From: Billgrantia pellis
GTDB taxonomy: Bacteria; Pseudomonadota; Gammaproteobacteria; Pseudomonadales; Halomonadaceae
Direction of reading: 5' to 3'
NCBI RefSeq assembly: GCF_008297955.1
Contig: NZ_VTPY01000005.1
Location: forward strand, 310,001 to 374,000
DNA: 64,000 bases
Positions 9,097 through 18,985 of the stretch are shown here, one piece after another. The stretch's first letter is position 1. Every line of letters starts with the position of its first letter. A model generated the notes under the pieces. It was not told the origin of the DNA, searched no databases, and saw nothing but the letters and a program-made list of their open reading frames with translations. The translations under genes were made by a program, and so were the position numbers.

Positions 9097-9101
9097 ATTG
9101 A

Positions 9102-9905
9102 CTAATCCAACTCGACCCCTTCGCCGATCCACTTGGCGACGATCTCCTGGTAAGTGCCATCTTCCTTGATCTCGGCAAGTGCCGTATTGAGGGCTTCCTT
9201 CAGCTCCGGCGTGTTCTTCTGCACGGCAATGGCGGCAGGCCAACTGGGCAACTCACCAACATCGATCTGTTTGATGGCGAGATCCTGTTCATTGAGTGCC
9301 ACATAGACGGGAACATCGTCGGCTATCATCACATCGATGCGTCCGGTGGTCAGTGCATTCAGCATGTCAGGCAAACCCTGGAAGGTCTGGTTGCGCCATT
9401 TCCCTTCGCCATTCTCCGTGGCCCATTGATTTCCTGTCTCACCGAGGGTGGAGCCCACCCGCTTGCCGGCAAAATCGTCGATACTGGCGACATCCGTTGT
9501 ACTTTCCTGGACCCACACGGAAAGTCCCGAGCGGTAGTAACTGTCGGTGAAATCGACGGCCCGCTCGCGCTCCTCCGTCACGCTCATGCTGCAGATGCAG
9601 GCATCGAAGCGACCGCCGGCCAGGGCGGCGACGATGCCATTCCATGGGGAGGTCTGAATATTGGCCTCGACTTCCATTTTATCTGCCAGAGCGTTGGCGA
9701 TATCGACATCGAAACCGACCAGGTTTCCCGAGGTATCGACATAGCTGAAGGGGGGATAGGCGCCCGAGTTGGCAACTTGAAAGACATCGTTCTGAATCTC
9801 GGGTAAATCTCTCGCCTGGGCTGAGAAACTCGTCAGGCTAATGGCGCTGAGTAGAGCCACGGCCCCGACGAGGGGGCGATGAAAGAGCTTTTTATGAATT
9901 GTCAT
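9102..9905 (-). CDS. Polar amino acid ABC transporter, periplasmic binding protein
   Basis: 267 residues of the SBP_bac_3 family. A signal peptide covers about the first 28 residues (basic HKKLFHR, hydrophobic core, SFSAQA cut site). Ligand-site landmarks of polar amino acid receptors are seen: YPPFSY, GFDVDIANAL, PWNGIVAALAGGRFDACI, and SMSVTEERERAVDFTDSYY, whose Arg normally holds the alpha-carboxylate. The start chosen gives a proper signal peptide; the frame extends 19 codons further upstream without one. Probably the most highly expressed gene of the set, given the hairpins after its stop. Confidence 0.92.
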   Translation of the reverse strand: MTIHKKLFHRPLVGAVALLSAISLTSFSAQARDLPEIQNDVFQVANSGAYPPFSYVDTSGNLVGFDVDIANALADKMEVEANIQTSPWNGIVAALAGGRFDACICSMSVTEERERAVDFTDSYYRSGLSVWVQESTTDVASIDDFAGKRVGSTLGETGNQWATENGEGKWRNQTFQGLPDMLNALTTGRIDVMIADDVPVYVALNEQDLAIKQIDVGELPSWPAAIAVQKNTPELKEALNTALAEIKEDGTYQEIVAKWIGEGVELD

Positions 9906-10083
9906 GTTGATGCCTGCTCTATGTTGGTTTGTTTTGTTTCCATGGGCTTGCGATACGAGCATCGCGACATGCCTGTTGTTGCTTCAAGCTATCGAAGCGG
10001 ATCCGGGCCTTGTTTGCCTTATCTTCTCCCTTTAGCTATTGCTAAATTCAAATGTTCGAGATTAGCAAGCATTCCCTGCGCCG

Positions 10084-11274
10084 TCACATGCGTTCAAGAA
10101 TCACGGCAATTCCTTGGCCGCCGCCCATGCAGGCGGTGGCACAGCCGTAGCGGCCGCCACGCTCGGCAAGGATGCGCGAAAGCGTTCCAGCCAGGCGCAC
10201 GCCGGTGGCCCCTAGCGGGTGACCCAGTGCCAGAGCGCCGCCCCAGACGTTGACCCTGGCGGGATCGAGCCCGAGCTGGCACATGGCGTGAAGCGGCACG
10301 GCGGCGAACGCCTCGTTGATCTCCCAGGCGTCGATCTGCTCCGGGCGCAGGCCGGCCTGGGCCAGTGCCTGCTGGGCGGCCGCAGCGGCTCCGGCGCCCA
10401 TGGATTCGGGGGCCACGCCCACGTCGGCGAATGCCACGATGCGCGCCAACGGCTTGGCACCATGGCGCTCTACAGCCGTTGCCGACATCAGCAGCGTGGC
10501 GGCGGCGCCCGAGGTCAGCGGCGAGCTGTTGCCGGCGGTGATCCGGCCACCTTCGAGAAATACCGGGTCGAGCCCGGCGAGCCGTGCCGCGCTGGTGTCG
10601 GGGCGAATATTGGCGTCGCGTGCAATCGTTTCACCGGCGGGGTTGGCCAGTGCCAGGCGTTCACCTTCGAAGTGGCCTTCGGCGTTGGCTCGGGCCGCGC
10701 GTTGGTGGGATTCAAGGGTGAATTTATCCAGCTCGTTACGCGCGATGCCGGCCGACTCCGCCAGGCGCTCGGCGGTGAGCCCCATGTTCAGCGCCAGGTC
10801 GAGTTCGAGCCAGGGAGCGTTCTGTAAGGTACTGGGGGTGGTCAGTACGCCTTCCTTGAACAGCGCGGGGCCCATCGGCACGCGGGTCATGTTCTCGAAG
10901 CCGCCCGCCATGGCCACTTCCACCGCGCCGGCCTGGATCTCGCGGGCGGCGCTGCGCAGGGCGGCCAGCCCCGAGCCGCACTGCTGGTCGATCTGGCGGC
11001 TGGCACACGCGCGGCCATGTGGTCCGAGCCGCTGTGACAGCCACAGCGGGTAGCGCCCGCCAAAGCTCCACTGATCCTTGACCGGCAGCGCACAGCCGAC
11101 GCTGAGATCCTCCACCGCCTGTGGGTCGAGGCCGGTGCGCTCGAGTAGGGCGTCGATCACTTTGGCGAGCAGGGCGTCGCCACGGGTGTTGGCCCAGCCG
11201 TCCGTCTCCGGCTTGCGCGGGTGGGCGCGGGTAAAGGCGGTGCGGGCGTAGTCGACGAGATACGCTTCCTTCAT
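10084..11274 (-). CDS. Thiolase (acetyl-CoA C-acyltransferase)
   Basis: A 396-residue thiolase that cleaves a 3-ketoacyl-CoA with CoA (or condenses in reverse). Acylated Cys99 is in QQCGSGLAAL; NEAFAAVP, the GHPLGATGVRLAG histidine motif and the second cysteine in CMGGGQG are present. The start codon overlaps the stop of the M20 deacylase gene (ATGA), so translation is coupled. Last gene of the five-gene catabolic operon; it would give acetyl-CoA plus a shortened acyl-CoA from the product of the CoA-transferase. Confidence 0.92.
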   Translation of the reverse strand: MKEAYLVDYARTAFTRAHPRKPETDGWANTRGDALLAKVIDALLERTGLDPQAVEDLSVGCALPVKDQWSFGGRYPLWLSQRLGPHGRACASRQIDQQCGSGLAALRSAAREIQAGAVEVAMAGGFENMTRVPMGPALFKEGVLTTPSTLQNAPWLELDLALNMGLTAERLAESAGIARNELDKFTLESHQRAARANAEGHFEGERLALANPAGETIARDANIRPDTSAARLAGLDPVFLEGGRITAGNSSPLTSGAAATLLMSATAVERHGAKPLARIVAFADVGVAPESMGAGAAAAAQQALAQAGLRPEQIDAWEINEAFAAVPLHAMCQLGLDPARVNVWGGALALGHPLGATGVRLAGTLSRILAERGGRYGCATACMGGGQGIAVILERM

Positions 11275-12554
11275 GAAGGATCTCCTGCGGCTCTGGCCAT
11301 CTCCGCCCAGCGGTGAATGAACAGCGCGTAGGTAGTCAGCACGTGACGGATCGAATCGATCTCGACGCACTCGTCGACGCCGTGGATGCGCTGGGCGACC
11401 GGCCCGTAGCAGGTGCCGTTGATCGCGCCGCTGACGTGGAAAGCGCGTAGGTCGGTGGTGCAGGTGGAGAGGTAGGTGGCCGGCGGCTCGCCGAGCAGAT
11501 CCTGGTGGCAGCGCGAAAGCAGGGCGATGCCTGGCGCCTCGAGGTCGACCAGATGGCCTTCGGAGCGGAAGCCGTGGAATTCCACCCGGGGCGCGGGACT
11601 GCCGTCGGCAAGTTCGGCGTGGCGCGCCGCGATGCACCGCCGCACGCGATCCATTACCGCGTCGGACGTCATGCCCGGCGGGAAGCCCACGCGTCCCTCG
11701 AGGGTGGCATGGGCGGGCACGCTGGAGGCCCAGTTACCCCCCTCGATCTTGCCGATGCTGAGGTTGAAGGGGCTGTCGAGGGCGTCGTAGGGGGCCTGGC
11801 GCGGCAGGCCGTTGATCTCGGCCTCCAGCGCCTTGAAGGCGGGCAGATACTCGACCAGGGTCTCGATGGCGTTGCGCCCGGCACGGGTGTCGAGCACGTG
11901 GGCCGGCACGCCATCCAGGCGCATGCGGAACCACAGCACACCGACCTGGCCGGCATAGATCCGGGCGCCGAAGGGCTCGGGGATCAGCACGAAGTCGCCG
12001 CTGTAGCCCTGGTGCAGACAGGCCAGGGCGCCGTTGCCGGTGCACTCCTCCTCGATCACCGTCTGCAGGGTCAGCGGGAAGTCGATGGTGTCCCCGGCCT
12101 CGCGTACCGCCTGTACGGCCAGGGTCATGGCGGCGATCCCGGCCTTCATGTCGCCGGTCCCACGGCCATGGAGCCAGCCGTCCTTCTCCCAGGGCTCCCA
12201 GGGCGGGCGGGTCCACATGTCGTTGGGCTCGGCCGGCACCACGTCGAGGTGGCCGTTGAACACCAAGTGCGGCCCCGGGGCGTCGGCGTTGAGCCGGGCC
12301 ACCAGGTTGTAGCGCCCCGTGGAGTCCCATTCGACGGGGGCTCGATGGGGGTGGTCGGCGAAGCCCGGGGAATCCAGCGGCACCCGGGTGACCGGCAGAT
12401 CGAGGCGTTCGAACCAGCCTTCCATGGTTTTGAGTGCGTCGTGCTCCTCGCCCAGCACGCTATAGCCGCGCACCAGGTCGCGGGTCAGCGCCAGGGTGTC
12501 GTCCATCAGCGCTTCGCAGCGCGCGACGATGCGTTTCTCGATGGCGCTCAGCAT
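11271..12554 (-). CDS. M20 family metallo-deacylase/peptidase (ArgE/DapE-like)
   Basis: 427 residues of the ArgE/DapE/ACY1 family, which remove acyl groups from N-acyl amino acids with two zinc ions. Metal ligands and base are visible in order: His in FNGHLDVVP, Asp in GTGDMKAG, the Glu pair in IEEECTGNG, Glu in IPEPFG, and His in RIHGVDECVEI near the C-terminus. The lid/dimerisation domain lies between. Its start shares a base with the stop of the CoA-transferase B gene. In this operon it would release a free amino acid from an acylated precursor for the aminotransferase. Confidence 0.88.
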   Translation of the reverse strand: MLSAIEKRIVARCEALMDDTLALTRDLVRGYSVLGEEHDALKTMEGWFERLDLPVTRVPLDSPGFADHPHRAPVEWDSTGRYNLVARLNADAPGPHLVFNGHLDVVPAEPNDMWTRPPWEPWEKDGWLHGRGTGDMKAGIAAMTLAVQAVREAGDTIDFPLTLQTVIEEECTGNGALACLHQGYSGDFVLIPEPFGARIYAGQVGVLWFRMRLDGVPAHVLDTRAGRNAIETLVEYLPAFKALEAEINGLPRQAPYDALDSPFNLSIGKIEGGNWASSVPAHATLEGRVGFPPGMTSDAVMDRVRRCIAARHAELADGSPAPRVEFHGFRSEGHLVDLEAPGIALLSRCHQDLLGEPPATYLSTCTTDLRAFHVSGAINGTCYGPVAQRIHGVDECVEIDSIRHVLTTYALFIHRWAEMARAAGDPS

Positions 12555-13207
12555 CAGAACCTCCCCAGTCGACGCTCGTCGACGATCAGTTCGGCCTCGG
12601 TGGCCTCGCGCAGCTCGGCCACGCTCAATCCTTCGGCGATATCCACCACGGCGAGCCCTTGCGGTGTGACATCAAGCACTGCCTTGTCGGTGACGATGCG
12701 TGACACGCAGCGCTCGGCGGTGAGCGGCAGGCGGCAGCGCTTGAGTATCTTGGGATTGCCGTGTTTGTCGTTGTGCGAGCAGAGGATCACCAGGCGCCTG
12801 ACCTTCTGCGCCAGCTCCATGGCGCCGCCGATGCCCGGCGAGAACTTGCCGGGGATCTTCCAGTTGGCCAGGTTGCCCAGCTCGTCGACCTCGAAGGCGC
12901 CCATGAAAGTGATGTCCACGCGGCTACGGCGGATCATGGCGAAGGACATGGCGCTGTCGAACACGCTGGCGCCGGGGCGTGTGGCGATGTAGGCGCCGCC
13001 GGAGTCGATCATGTCCCAGTCCGGCGCCTCGTCCGGATGGCGCGGGCGACAGCCCAGCACGCCGTTCTCGGAGTGCACCAGCACCTCCATCTCGTCGGGC
13101 AGGTAGTGGAACAGCTGAGTGGGCAGGCCGATGCCGAGGTTGACGATCTGCCCCGGGATCACCTCGCGGGCGGCGCGGGCGAGGATGCGTTGCTGATCAG
13201 CCGACAT
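12554..13207 (-). CDS. 3-oxoacid CoA-transferase family, subunit B
   Basis: 217-residue beta subunit of a family I CoA-transferase (AtoA/ScoB/DhcB type). The catalytic glutamate is Glu47 in the SENG motif (VLVHSENGVLG), preceded by GIGLPTQLFHYLP. The start overlaps subunit A by 11 bases, as usual for these pairs. The enzyme moves CoA from a donor such as succinyl-CoA or acetyl-CoA to a 3-keto acid. In context the acceptor would be the 3-keto acid formed by the aminotransferase. Confidence 0.9.
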   Translation of the reverse strand: MSADQQRILARAAREVIPGQIVNLGIGLPTQLFHYLPDEMEVLVHSENGVLGCRPRHPDEAPDWDMIDSGGAYIATRPGASVFDSAMSFAMIRRSRVDITFMGAFEVDELGNLANWKIPGKFSPGIGGAMELAQKVRRLVILCSHNDKHGNPKILKRCRLPLTAERCVSRIVTDKAVLDVTPQGLAVVDIAEGLSVAELREATEAELIVDERRLGRF

Positions 13208-13898
13208 GGAGGCGCCTCCCTTGTTCGCTGGTGTCGCGAGCGACTTCCACTACCTGGCTGACGAAGGCGCAGGGGGTGTGGATCGCCTCGAGGCCCAGGC
13301 TGCCGGGCTCGTCGACCCGGTAGGCCTGGGCGATGACGATGTCGGCGGCCATGGCCATCAGCGGGTTGAAGTTGCTGGCGGTGGCACGGTAGATCAGGTT
13401 GCCGTAGCGGTCGGCGCGCTCGGCGTGGACCAGGGCAAAATCGGCGTAGAGTGCCGGCTCGATGCCCCAGGTGCGGCCATCCAGCTCGATTTCGCGGCGC
13501 TTGCCGGCGATCTCGGTGCCCTGGCCGATGTCGGTGATGAAGGCGTGATGGCCGGCGCCGGCGCTGCGGATCTTCTCGGCGAGAAGCCCCTGGGGGAACA
13601 GCTCCACCTCCAGCTCACCGCGGTTCATCGCCGCGATGGCATCGCGATTGAGGCCGATGTGCGAGGTGATCAAGCGGCGTACCCGGCCGGCCGCGATCAG
13701 CTTGCCGATGCCGATGCCCGGTTCGTTGGCGTCGTTCTTGATCAGGGTGAGGTCGCGCTGGCCCTGGGCCAGCAGCTCGTCGACCAGGGCGAAGGGCGTG
13801 CCCGGCGAGCCGAAGCCGCCGACCATGATCGAGGCGCCGTGCGGAATGGCGGCGATGGCCTCGTCGATGGCGCGATGTTTCCGATTGAGTAGCGTCAT
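13197..13898 (-). CDS. 3-oxoacid CoA-transferase family, subunit A
   Basis: 233-residue alpha subunit partner of the adjacent B subunit. The glycine-rich CoA loop GGFGSPGTPFALVDELL is near residues 28-44, with LTLIKNDANEPGIGIGKLI following. The stop overlaps the B subunit gene; a 24-base gap separates it from the aminotransferase gene upstream. Sequence alone does not separate succinyl-CoA:3-ketoacid, dehydrocarnitine and related transferases. Confidence 0.9.
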   Translation of the reverse strand: MTLLNRKHRAIDEAIAAIPHGASIMVGGFGSPGTPFALVDELLAQGQRDLTLIKNDANEPGIGIGKLIAAGRVRRLITSHIGLNRDAIAAMNRGELEVELFPQGLLAEKIRSAGAGHHAFITDIGQGTEIAGKRREIELDGRTWGIEPALYADFALVHAERADRYGNLIYRATASNFNPLMAMAADIVIAQAYRVDEPGSLGLEAIHTPCAFVSQVVEVARDTSEQGRRLHVG

Positions 13899-13922
13899 GA
13901 GGATGCCTTTTCCCTCTGGCGA

Positions 13923-15272
13923 TCAGGGTGTCGCGGCCTTGGCGGTCGAGGCGGTCACCTCGCGGTCGAAGCGCAGCATGGTGCGTTCGAGCCGGACCAG
14001 TAGCTCGGCGATGTCGGCGGCGTCGATGGTCAGCGGCGGGGTGACCAGGAAGTGGTCGCCGGCTACGCCATTCAGCGTGCGCCGCGGATAGATCAGCAGT
14101 CCTTCCTCCCTGGCCAGCGACGTGATGCGGGCGAAGCGGTTCTGCTCGGCGGGGAAGGGCGCCTTGGTATCGGCATCGGCGACCAGCTCCACGCCCCATA
14201 GCAGCCCCAGGCCGCGCACGTCGCCGACCCAGGGAAAGCGGGCCTTGAGCGCCTGCAGTCCCTCCTTCAATTCGCGGCCGCGGGCCGCCACGTTGTCGAG
14301 CACGTGCTCGCGCTGCATGGCATCGACAACCGCCAGTCCGGTGGCGCAGGCCAGCGGGTTGCCGGCATAGGTATGGCCGTGTTGGAAACCGCCCGAGGCC
14401 ATGATCGTCGCGACGATATCGGCACGCGATAGCACCGCCCCCACCGGGTAGTAACCGGCACCGAGTCCCTTGGCGGTGGCCAGCAGGTCGGGCGTAACGC
14501 CGTAGTGCTGGTAGGCGAACCAGGCGCCGGTACGGCCGACGCCGGTCAACACTTCGTCGAAGATCAACAGGCAGTCGAACTCGACGCACAGCGCACGCAC
14601 GCCTTCCAGGTAGTGCCGGTCGAGCAGGCGCGCGCCGGTGCTGGCTCCGCCCACCGGCTCGAGCACGAAGGCGATGATCGTCTCGGGGCCGGCGGCCTCG
14701 ATGGTGGCGCGGGTTTCCTCCAGCACCCGTGCCACGTGCCGGGCGTCGTTGGCTTCGCCATGACGATAGAAGTCGGGGCCAGGCACCTTGAGCGAAGCGG
14801 TGAAGATGTCGGTGAAGGGGGCTTCCAGCGGCCCGTAGCCGGTCACGCCCAGCGCCCCCAGGGTGCTGCCGTGGTAGGAGGGGCGCAGCGAGACGAAGCG
14901 CTGGCGCTGCGGTTCGCCCCGGGCGACGAAGTACTGGCGCGCCAGCTTGAGCGCCGACTCCACCGCCTCCGAGCCGCTGGAGACGAAGAACACCTTCTCC
15001 AACTGCCGGTGGGTGAGGGCGATCAGGGTCTCGGCCAGGGCGACCGCCGGGGCATTCTCGAACTGGGTGCGGTAGGTGAAGGCCACGCGGTCGAGCTGGG
15101 CGAGCATGGCGTCGCGGATGTCGTCGCGGCCGTGACCCAGGTTGCAGGCGATGGCGCCGGAGCAGCCATCCAGGTACTGCTTGCCGGTATCGTCCCACAG
15201 GTAGACGCCCTTGGCGTGGCTGACCTCGGGCAGGGCAGGCCCTGCTTGATAGAAGAGAGGGGATGGGTCCAT
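13923..15272 (-). CDS. Class III PLP-dependent aminotransferase
   Basis: 449 residues, fold type I. PLP Lys268 is in ATAKGLGAGYYPVGAV and the PLP-nitrogen Asp239 in LLIFDEVLTGVGRTG. Class III enzymes transfer amino groups that are often not alpha to the carboxylate (omega- or beta-amino acids). First gene of the operon aminotransferase, CoA-transferase A and B, deacylase, thiolase, and divergent from a LysR regulator gene. Because the next enzymes are a 3-oxoacid CoA-transferase and a thiolase, a beta-amino acid giving a 3-keto acid is the most coherent substrate; that is inference. Confidence 0.88.
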   Translation of the reverse strand: MDPSPLFYQAGPALPEVSHAKGVYLWDDTGKQYLDGCSGAIACNLGHGRDDIRDAMLAQLDRVAFTYRTQFENAPAVALAETLIALTHRQLEKVFFVSSGSEAVESALKLARQYFVARGEPQRQRFVSLRPSYHGSTLGALGVTGYGPLEAPFTDIFTASLKVPGPDFYRHGEANDARHVARVLEETRATIEAAGPETIIAFVLEPVGGASTGARLLDRHYLEGVRALCVEFDCLLIFDEVLTGVGRTGAWFAYQHYGVTPDLLATAKGLGAGYYPVGAVLSRADIVATIMASGGFQHGHTYAGNPLACATGLAVVDAMQREHVLDNVAARGRELKEGLQALKARFPWVGDVRGLGLLWGVELVADADTKAPFPAEQNRFARITSLAREEGLLIYPRRTLNGVAGDHFLVTPPLTIDAADIAELLVRLERTMLRFDREVTASTAKAATP

Positions 15273-15383
15273 TGGCTCGCTCGTTATCGTTATGCATCGG
15301 TGAACGGTTGTTCAGCAGTCTATGTAGCGAACGCCGAGTATTTCAATATATGATCTTTTTATTGAATTCGATGAGTTTTGCTC

Positions 15384-16304
15384 ATGGCTGACGTCACCAT
15401 TCATTCGCTCAAGGCGCTGGCGATCTTCAAGACCCTGTTCGAGGCGGGTACCGCCTCCCAGGCGGCGCGCACTCTGGGCATCACCCAGTCGGGGGTGAGC
15501 CGCTCGCTGGCTCAGCTCGAGGAGAATCTGGGGATACAGCTGTTCCTGCGCGAGAAAAACCGCCTGGTGGCGACGCCCGAGGCACGCGAGCTCTACGATG
15601 AGATCCTGCGCCTGATGGGCAATATCGAGGAGCTGCGCCACAGCGTGCTGGCGCTAAAGGAGTTCGGTACCTCGCGGCTGCGCATTGCCGCGATACCTGG
15701 ACTGTCGTTCGGATTCGTGCCGCGGCTGGTGGCGGCGCTGTTGGAGTACAACCGGAATTTCAGCGTCAGCCTCGACATGATGTCGAGTCACGAGGTGCAG
15801 CTTGCGGTGGAGTCGAGTCACGCCGATATCGGCTTCGTCACCCTACCGATCACCTCGCGGGTGCTGCGGGTGGAGCCCTGGTTCACCACCGAGGCGGTGT
15901 GCCTGGTACCGCAGGGGCATGACCTGGCGGTGCGCGAGCGCATCGACGTGCAGGATCTGCGTGATCAGCATCTGGTCATCAGCAACCAACCGAGCCTCAG
16001 CACCAACCCACTGCTCGAGCTGGCCAGTCAGCACCGCGTACGGATCGCCGGCAAGACGGAGGCCAACATCGGTACCATCACTGCCCTGGTGGCCAGCCAT
16101 GTGGGCATCACGGTGATGAACCCGATCACCGCCCAGGATCAGCTCGCTCCCCGAGACGGCGTGGTGATGCGCCCCTTCTCGCCGGCCATGGAGTTCAGCT
16201 TCGGGCTGGTCTATCGCGATGACTGGAAGGAGGTCAAGGCGCTCGGCTTTCTGCGCGAGGAGGGGCAGGCGCTGCTTTGCGACTACCGTGGCGGCGTCGG
16301 CTGA
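15384..16304 (+). CDS. LysR-type transcriptional regulator of the catabolic cluster
   Basis: 306 residues: winged helix-turn-helix in the first 65 (TASQAARTLGITQSGVSRSLAQLEE), then a periplasmic-binding-protein-like effector domain. The ATG is chosen over a TTG two codons earlier because GAG lies 8 bases upstream; both are possible. The gene diverges from the aminotransferase operon across a 111-base AT-rich gap, the usual place from which a LysR protein controls both genes. Effector is probably the substrate or an intermediate of the pathway. Confidence 0.88.
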   Translation: MADVTIHSLKALAIFKTLFEAGTASQAARTLGITQSGVSRSLAQLEENLGIQLFLREKNRLVATPEARELYDEILRLMGNIEELRHSVLALKEFGTSRLRIAAIPGLSFGFVPRLVAALLEYNRNFSVSLDMMSSHEVQLAVESSHADIGFVTLPITSRVLRVEPWFTTEAVCLVPQGHDLAVRERIDVQDLRDQHLVISNQPSLSTNPLLELASQHRVRIAGKTEANIGTITALVASHVGITVMNPITAQDQLAPRDGVVMRPFSPAMEFSFGLVYRDDWKEVKALGFLREEGQALLCDYRGGVG

Positions 16305-16438
16305 CATGGCTTTGCGCCCCTGGCCTTAACCGGTAGAATAAACCGTTAATTTCAGGCTGTCATGGCGGGCGCTCCCCGGCCATGACGACGCTCCCAGACC
16401 GGCTGCCAGCCAGCCCAGCTGCAAGGATTCCATGCCGC

Positions 16439-18481
16439 ATGAGCTATCAGGTCCTGGCCCGCAAGTGGCGGCCGCGCACGTTCCATGAGCTGGTGGGCCA
16501 GGAGCACGTCCAGCGTGCTCTGGTCAACGCCCTCGATCAGGGACGCTTGCACCACGCCTACCTGTTCACCGGTACACGGGGGGTGGGCAAGACCACGCTG
16601 GCGAGAATCCTGGCCAAGTGTCTCAATTGCACCGCCGGTGGGCTCGGCGACGATGGCGTGACCTCGTCGCCCTGTGGCGAGTGCGACAGCTGCCGTGCCA
16701 TCGACGAAGGGCGCTTCGTCGACCTGATCGAGGTCGACGCCGCCTCGCGCACCAAGGTCGAAGACACCCGCGAGCTGCTGGACAACGTGCAATACGCACC
16801 GACCCAGGGCCGCTACAAGGTGTACCTTATCGACGAGGTGCACATGCTTTCGACCAGCAGTTTCAACGCGTTGCTCAAGACGCTCGAGGAACCGCCGCCC
16901 CACGTCAAGTTTCTGCTGGCGACCACCGATCCGCAGAAGCTGCCGGCTACAGTGCTGTCGCGTTGCCTGCAGTTCACGCTCAAGAACATGCCGCCGGAGC
17001 GCATCGTCAGCCACTTGGCCAAGGTGCTCGAGGCCGAAGAGATCGGCTTCGAGGAGAGTGCGCTATGGCTACTGGGACGCGCCGCCGACGGTTCGATGCG
17101 TGACGCCATGAGCCTCACCGACCAGGCGATCGCTTTTGGCCAAGGCCAGGTACGCCATGCCGACGTTGCCGCCATGCTCGGCACACTGGATCATCGCCAC
17201 GTGCTGGCGTTGGTCGAGGCTTTAGCCGACATCGATGCCGCCCGCGTCTTGTGCGAGGTGGCCCGGCTGGCCGAGCAGGGCCCCGATTTCGCTGCCGTAC
17301 TCGATGATGTCACCGCCGTGCTGCATCGCCTGGCCGTGGCTCAGATGGTGCCCGATGCGGTGGACAACGGTCACGGCGATCGCGACGCGATACTGACGCT
17401 GGCTTCGCGCTTCACTGCTGAGGACGTGCAGCTCTATTATCAAATTGGCGTTCAGGGGCGAGGCGACATGGAGCATGCGCCCGATCTGCGCACCGCACTT
17501 GAGATGGCCCTGCTGCGCATGTTGGCTTTCCGCCCGCAGGGCGTACCGCAGCCGGCCACAGCCCCGCTACCGCTGCGTGGCGAGAATGGTGGGGGCTCGG
17601 CACAGTCGAACCAGGGCGCGCCTGACGCACCGCCGCCTTCAGGGGAAACGGCGGCCAGGCCAGCGCAGCGGCCGGCTCCCGAGCCGGTGCCGAGCGAGCC
17701 GGCCTCTCCGGCCGAGCCGATGTCGAGCTCGAGTTCGCTACCTTCAGCCGAAGCGAGCATGGCCCCGGAGCCGCCTCCGCCCTGGGAAGACGCCTCGCCG
17801 GCTCCGACATCGAGGGCCACTTCTGCATTTTCCGAAACCGCTGCGCCCCGCCATGCCGAGTCGAGCGACGGCGAGACGCACGGTGAAGCGATGCATTCCG
17901 AGGCTCGCCTCGGCAACACGAGCCTGGAAGCGGACGACACCGACGTTGCCGTACTCGAAGCGCCTGAGTCGACTTCCTTCCGCGAACCGGTGGCCAACGA
18001 CGAAGTCCCGGCCACCGAGAGGAAGCACACCGCGGCTCACGCTGAGACGCCGATGGCCGATTCCTCGTCCGGGGAACGCTGGGATCATGGGCGTTGGCTC
18101 GCCAGCTTCGATTCCTTGGGCCTGGGGGGGCTGACGCGCAACCTTGCGGCGCACTGCGTGGTCGAAGCCGACGACGGCAACCGTTTGACCTTGCGCCTCG
18201 ACCCATCGCAGGAGGCCATGAACGCCGAGATTCACGAGCGTCGCGTTCAGGAGGCGCTTGCCGCGATCGGCGTGGCGCGGCAGCTCGCGATCGTGCCGGG
18301 TCCATTGCCGGGGGAGGTGGAAACCCCCCGTCAGCAGGCTGAGCGAATTGCCGCCGAGCGACAAGCCGAGGCCGTGGCCGCCCTGGAGCGGGATCCCCAC
18401 GTTCAGCAGCTACAGGAAGCCTTCGGTGCGCGCCTGATCGCATCGACCGTCAAGCCGGCGGGTATCGCACCGCGGGCCTGA
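16439..18481 (+). CDS. dnaX: DNA polymerase III tau subunit
   Basis: 680 residues; clamp-loader ATPase and organiser of the replicase. Start [15 protein letters not shown] is the family's normal beginning. Walker A GTRGVGKT (residues 45-52), a four-cysteine zinc site (CLNC, then CGECDSC) with a slightly enlarged loop between, Walker B YLIDEVHM, and the SRC sensor LSRCLQF. A Pro/Ser/Glu-rich linker of about 180 residues leads to the C-terminal tau domain that binds the alpha subunit. No run of A's like the E. coli slippery site is seen, so a separate gamma product is not evident. Followed by ybaB and recR as in most relatives. Confidence 0.97.
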   Translation: MSYQVLARKWRPRTFHELVGQEHVQRALVNALDQGRLHHAYLFTGTRGVGKTTLARILAKCLNCTAGGLGDDGVTSSPCGECDSCRAIDEGRFVDLIEVDAASRTKVEDTRELLDNVQYAPTQGRYKVYLIDEVHMLSTSSFNALLKTLEEPPPHVKFLLATTDPQKLPATVLSRCLQFTLKNMPPERIVSHLAKVLEAEEIGFEESALWLLGRAADGSMRDAMSLTDQAIAFGQGQVRHADVAAMLGTLDHRHVLALVEALADIDAARVLCEVARLAEQGPDFAAVLDDVTAVLHRLAVAQMVPDAVDNGHGDRDAILTLASRFTAEDVQLYYQIGVQGRGDMEHAPDLRTALEMALLRMLAFRPQGVPQPATAPLPLRGENGGGSAQSNQGAPDAPPPSGETAARPAQRPAPEPVPSEPASPAEPMSSSSSLPSAEASMAPEPPPPWEDASPAPTSRATSAFSETAAPRHAESSDGETHGEAMHSEARLGNTSLEADDTDVAVLEAPESTSFREPVANDEVPATERKHTAAHAETPMADSSSGERWDHGRWLASFDSLGLGGLTRNLAAHCVVEADDGNRLTLRLDPSQEAMNAEIHERRVQEALAAIGVARQLAIVPGPLPGEVETPRQQAERIAAERQAEAVAALERDPHVQQLQEAFGARLIASTVKPAGIAPRA

Positions 18482-18521
18482 CACCCCACAGTTTCGATTT
18501 TGCCTATCGAGAGGAACGGAC

Positions 18522-18848
18522 ATGATGAAAGGTGGAATGGGCAACTTGATGAAGCAGGCCCAGGAAATGCAGCAGAAGATGCAGCGTGTGCAGGAGGAGA
18601 TCGCCAAGGCCGAGGTGACCGGCGAAGCCGGGGCCGGCATGGTCAAGGTCACCATGAACGGGCGCCACGACGTAAGCAAGGTCGACATCGATCCGAGTGT
18701 CATGGAAGAGGACAAGGAGCTGCTCGAGGATCTGCTGGCCGCTGCGGTCAACGATGCGGTGCGCAAGGTCGAGACGACCTCCCGAACGAAGATGGAGGAG
18801 GCCACGGCGGGGCTCAATCTGCCGCCGGGCTTCAAGATGCCGTTCTAA
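18522..18848 (+). CDS. ybaB: YbaB/EbfC family nucleoid-associated protein
   Basis: 108 residues, a small dimeric DNA-binding protein. Gly/Met-rich start ([10 protein letters not shown]), an N-terminal helix with heptad character ([21 protein letters not shown]), and a conserved [13 protein letters not shown] strand region. Located between dnaX and recR, its standard place. Confidence 0.95.
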   Translation: MMKGGMGNLMKQAQEMQQKMQRVQEEIAKAEVTGEAGAGMVKVTMNGRHDVSKVDIDPSVMEEDKELLEDLLAAAVNDAVRKVETTSRTKMEEATAGLNLPPGFKMPF

Positions 18849-18985
18849 GGTCTGAAACGCGCTCGATCGAGCCGCATCGGTGATCCTGTCGAAGGTACCG
18901 TCGACTCTGCGTGGACGCTGCATTCGCGAGGATCCTTTTGCCCTGCCTGCTCTTCGCTCGCTCAAGCGTCAGCCAGAGGTACTCA

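Noticed and set aside
11505-12992. 495-codon plus-strand open frame opposite the M20 deacylase
   Set aside because: Antisense shadow; Gly/His/Val-rich with no domain.
6761-15272. Ectoine degradation (doe) cluster
   Set aside because: M20 deacylase and class III aminotransferase fit, but an ectoine hydrolase is absent, and a CoA-transferase and thiolase have no role in that pathway.
13615-15297. 560-codon open frame overlapping the aminotransferase and CoA-transferase genes on the same strand
   Set aside because: Arg/Pro/Gly-rich translation without motifs; the overlapped genes have full catalytic motifs.
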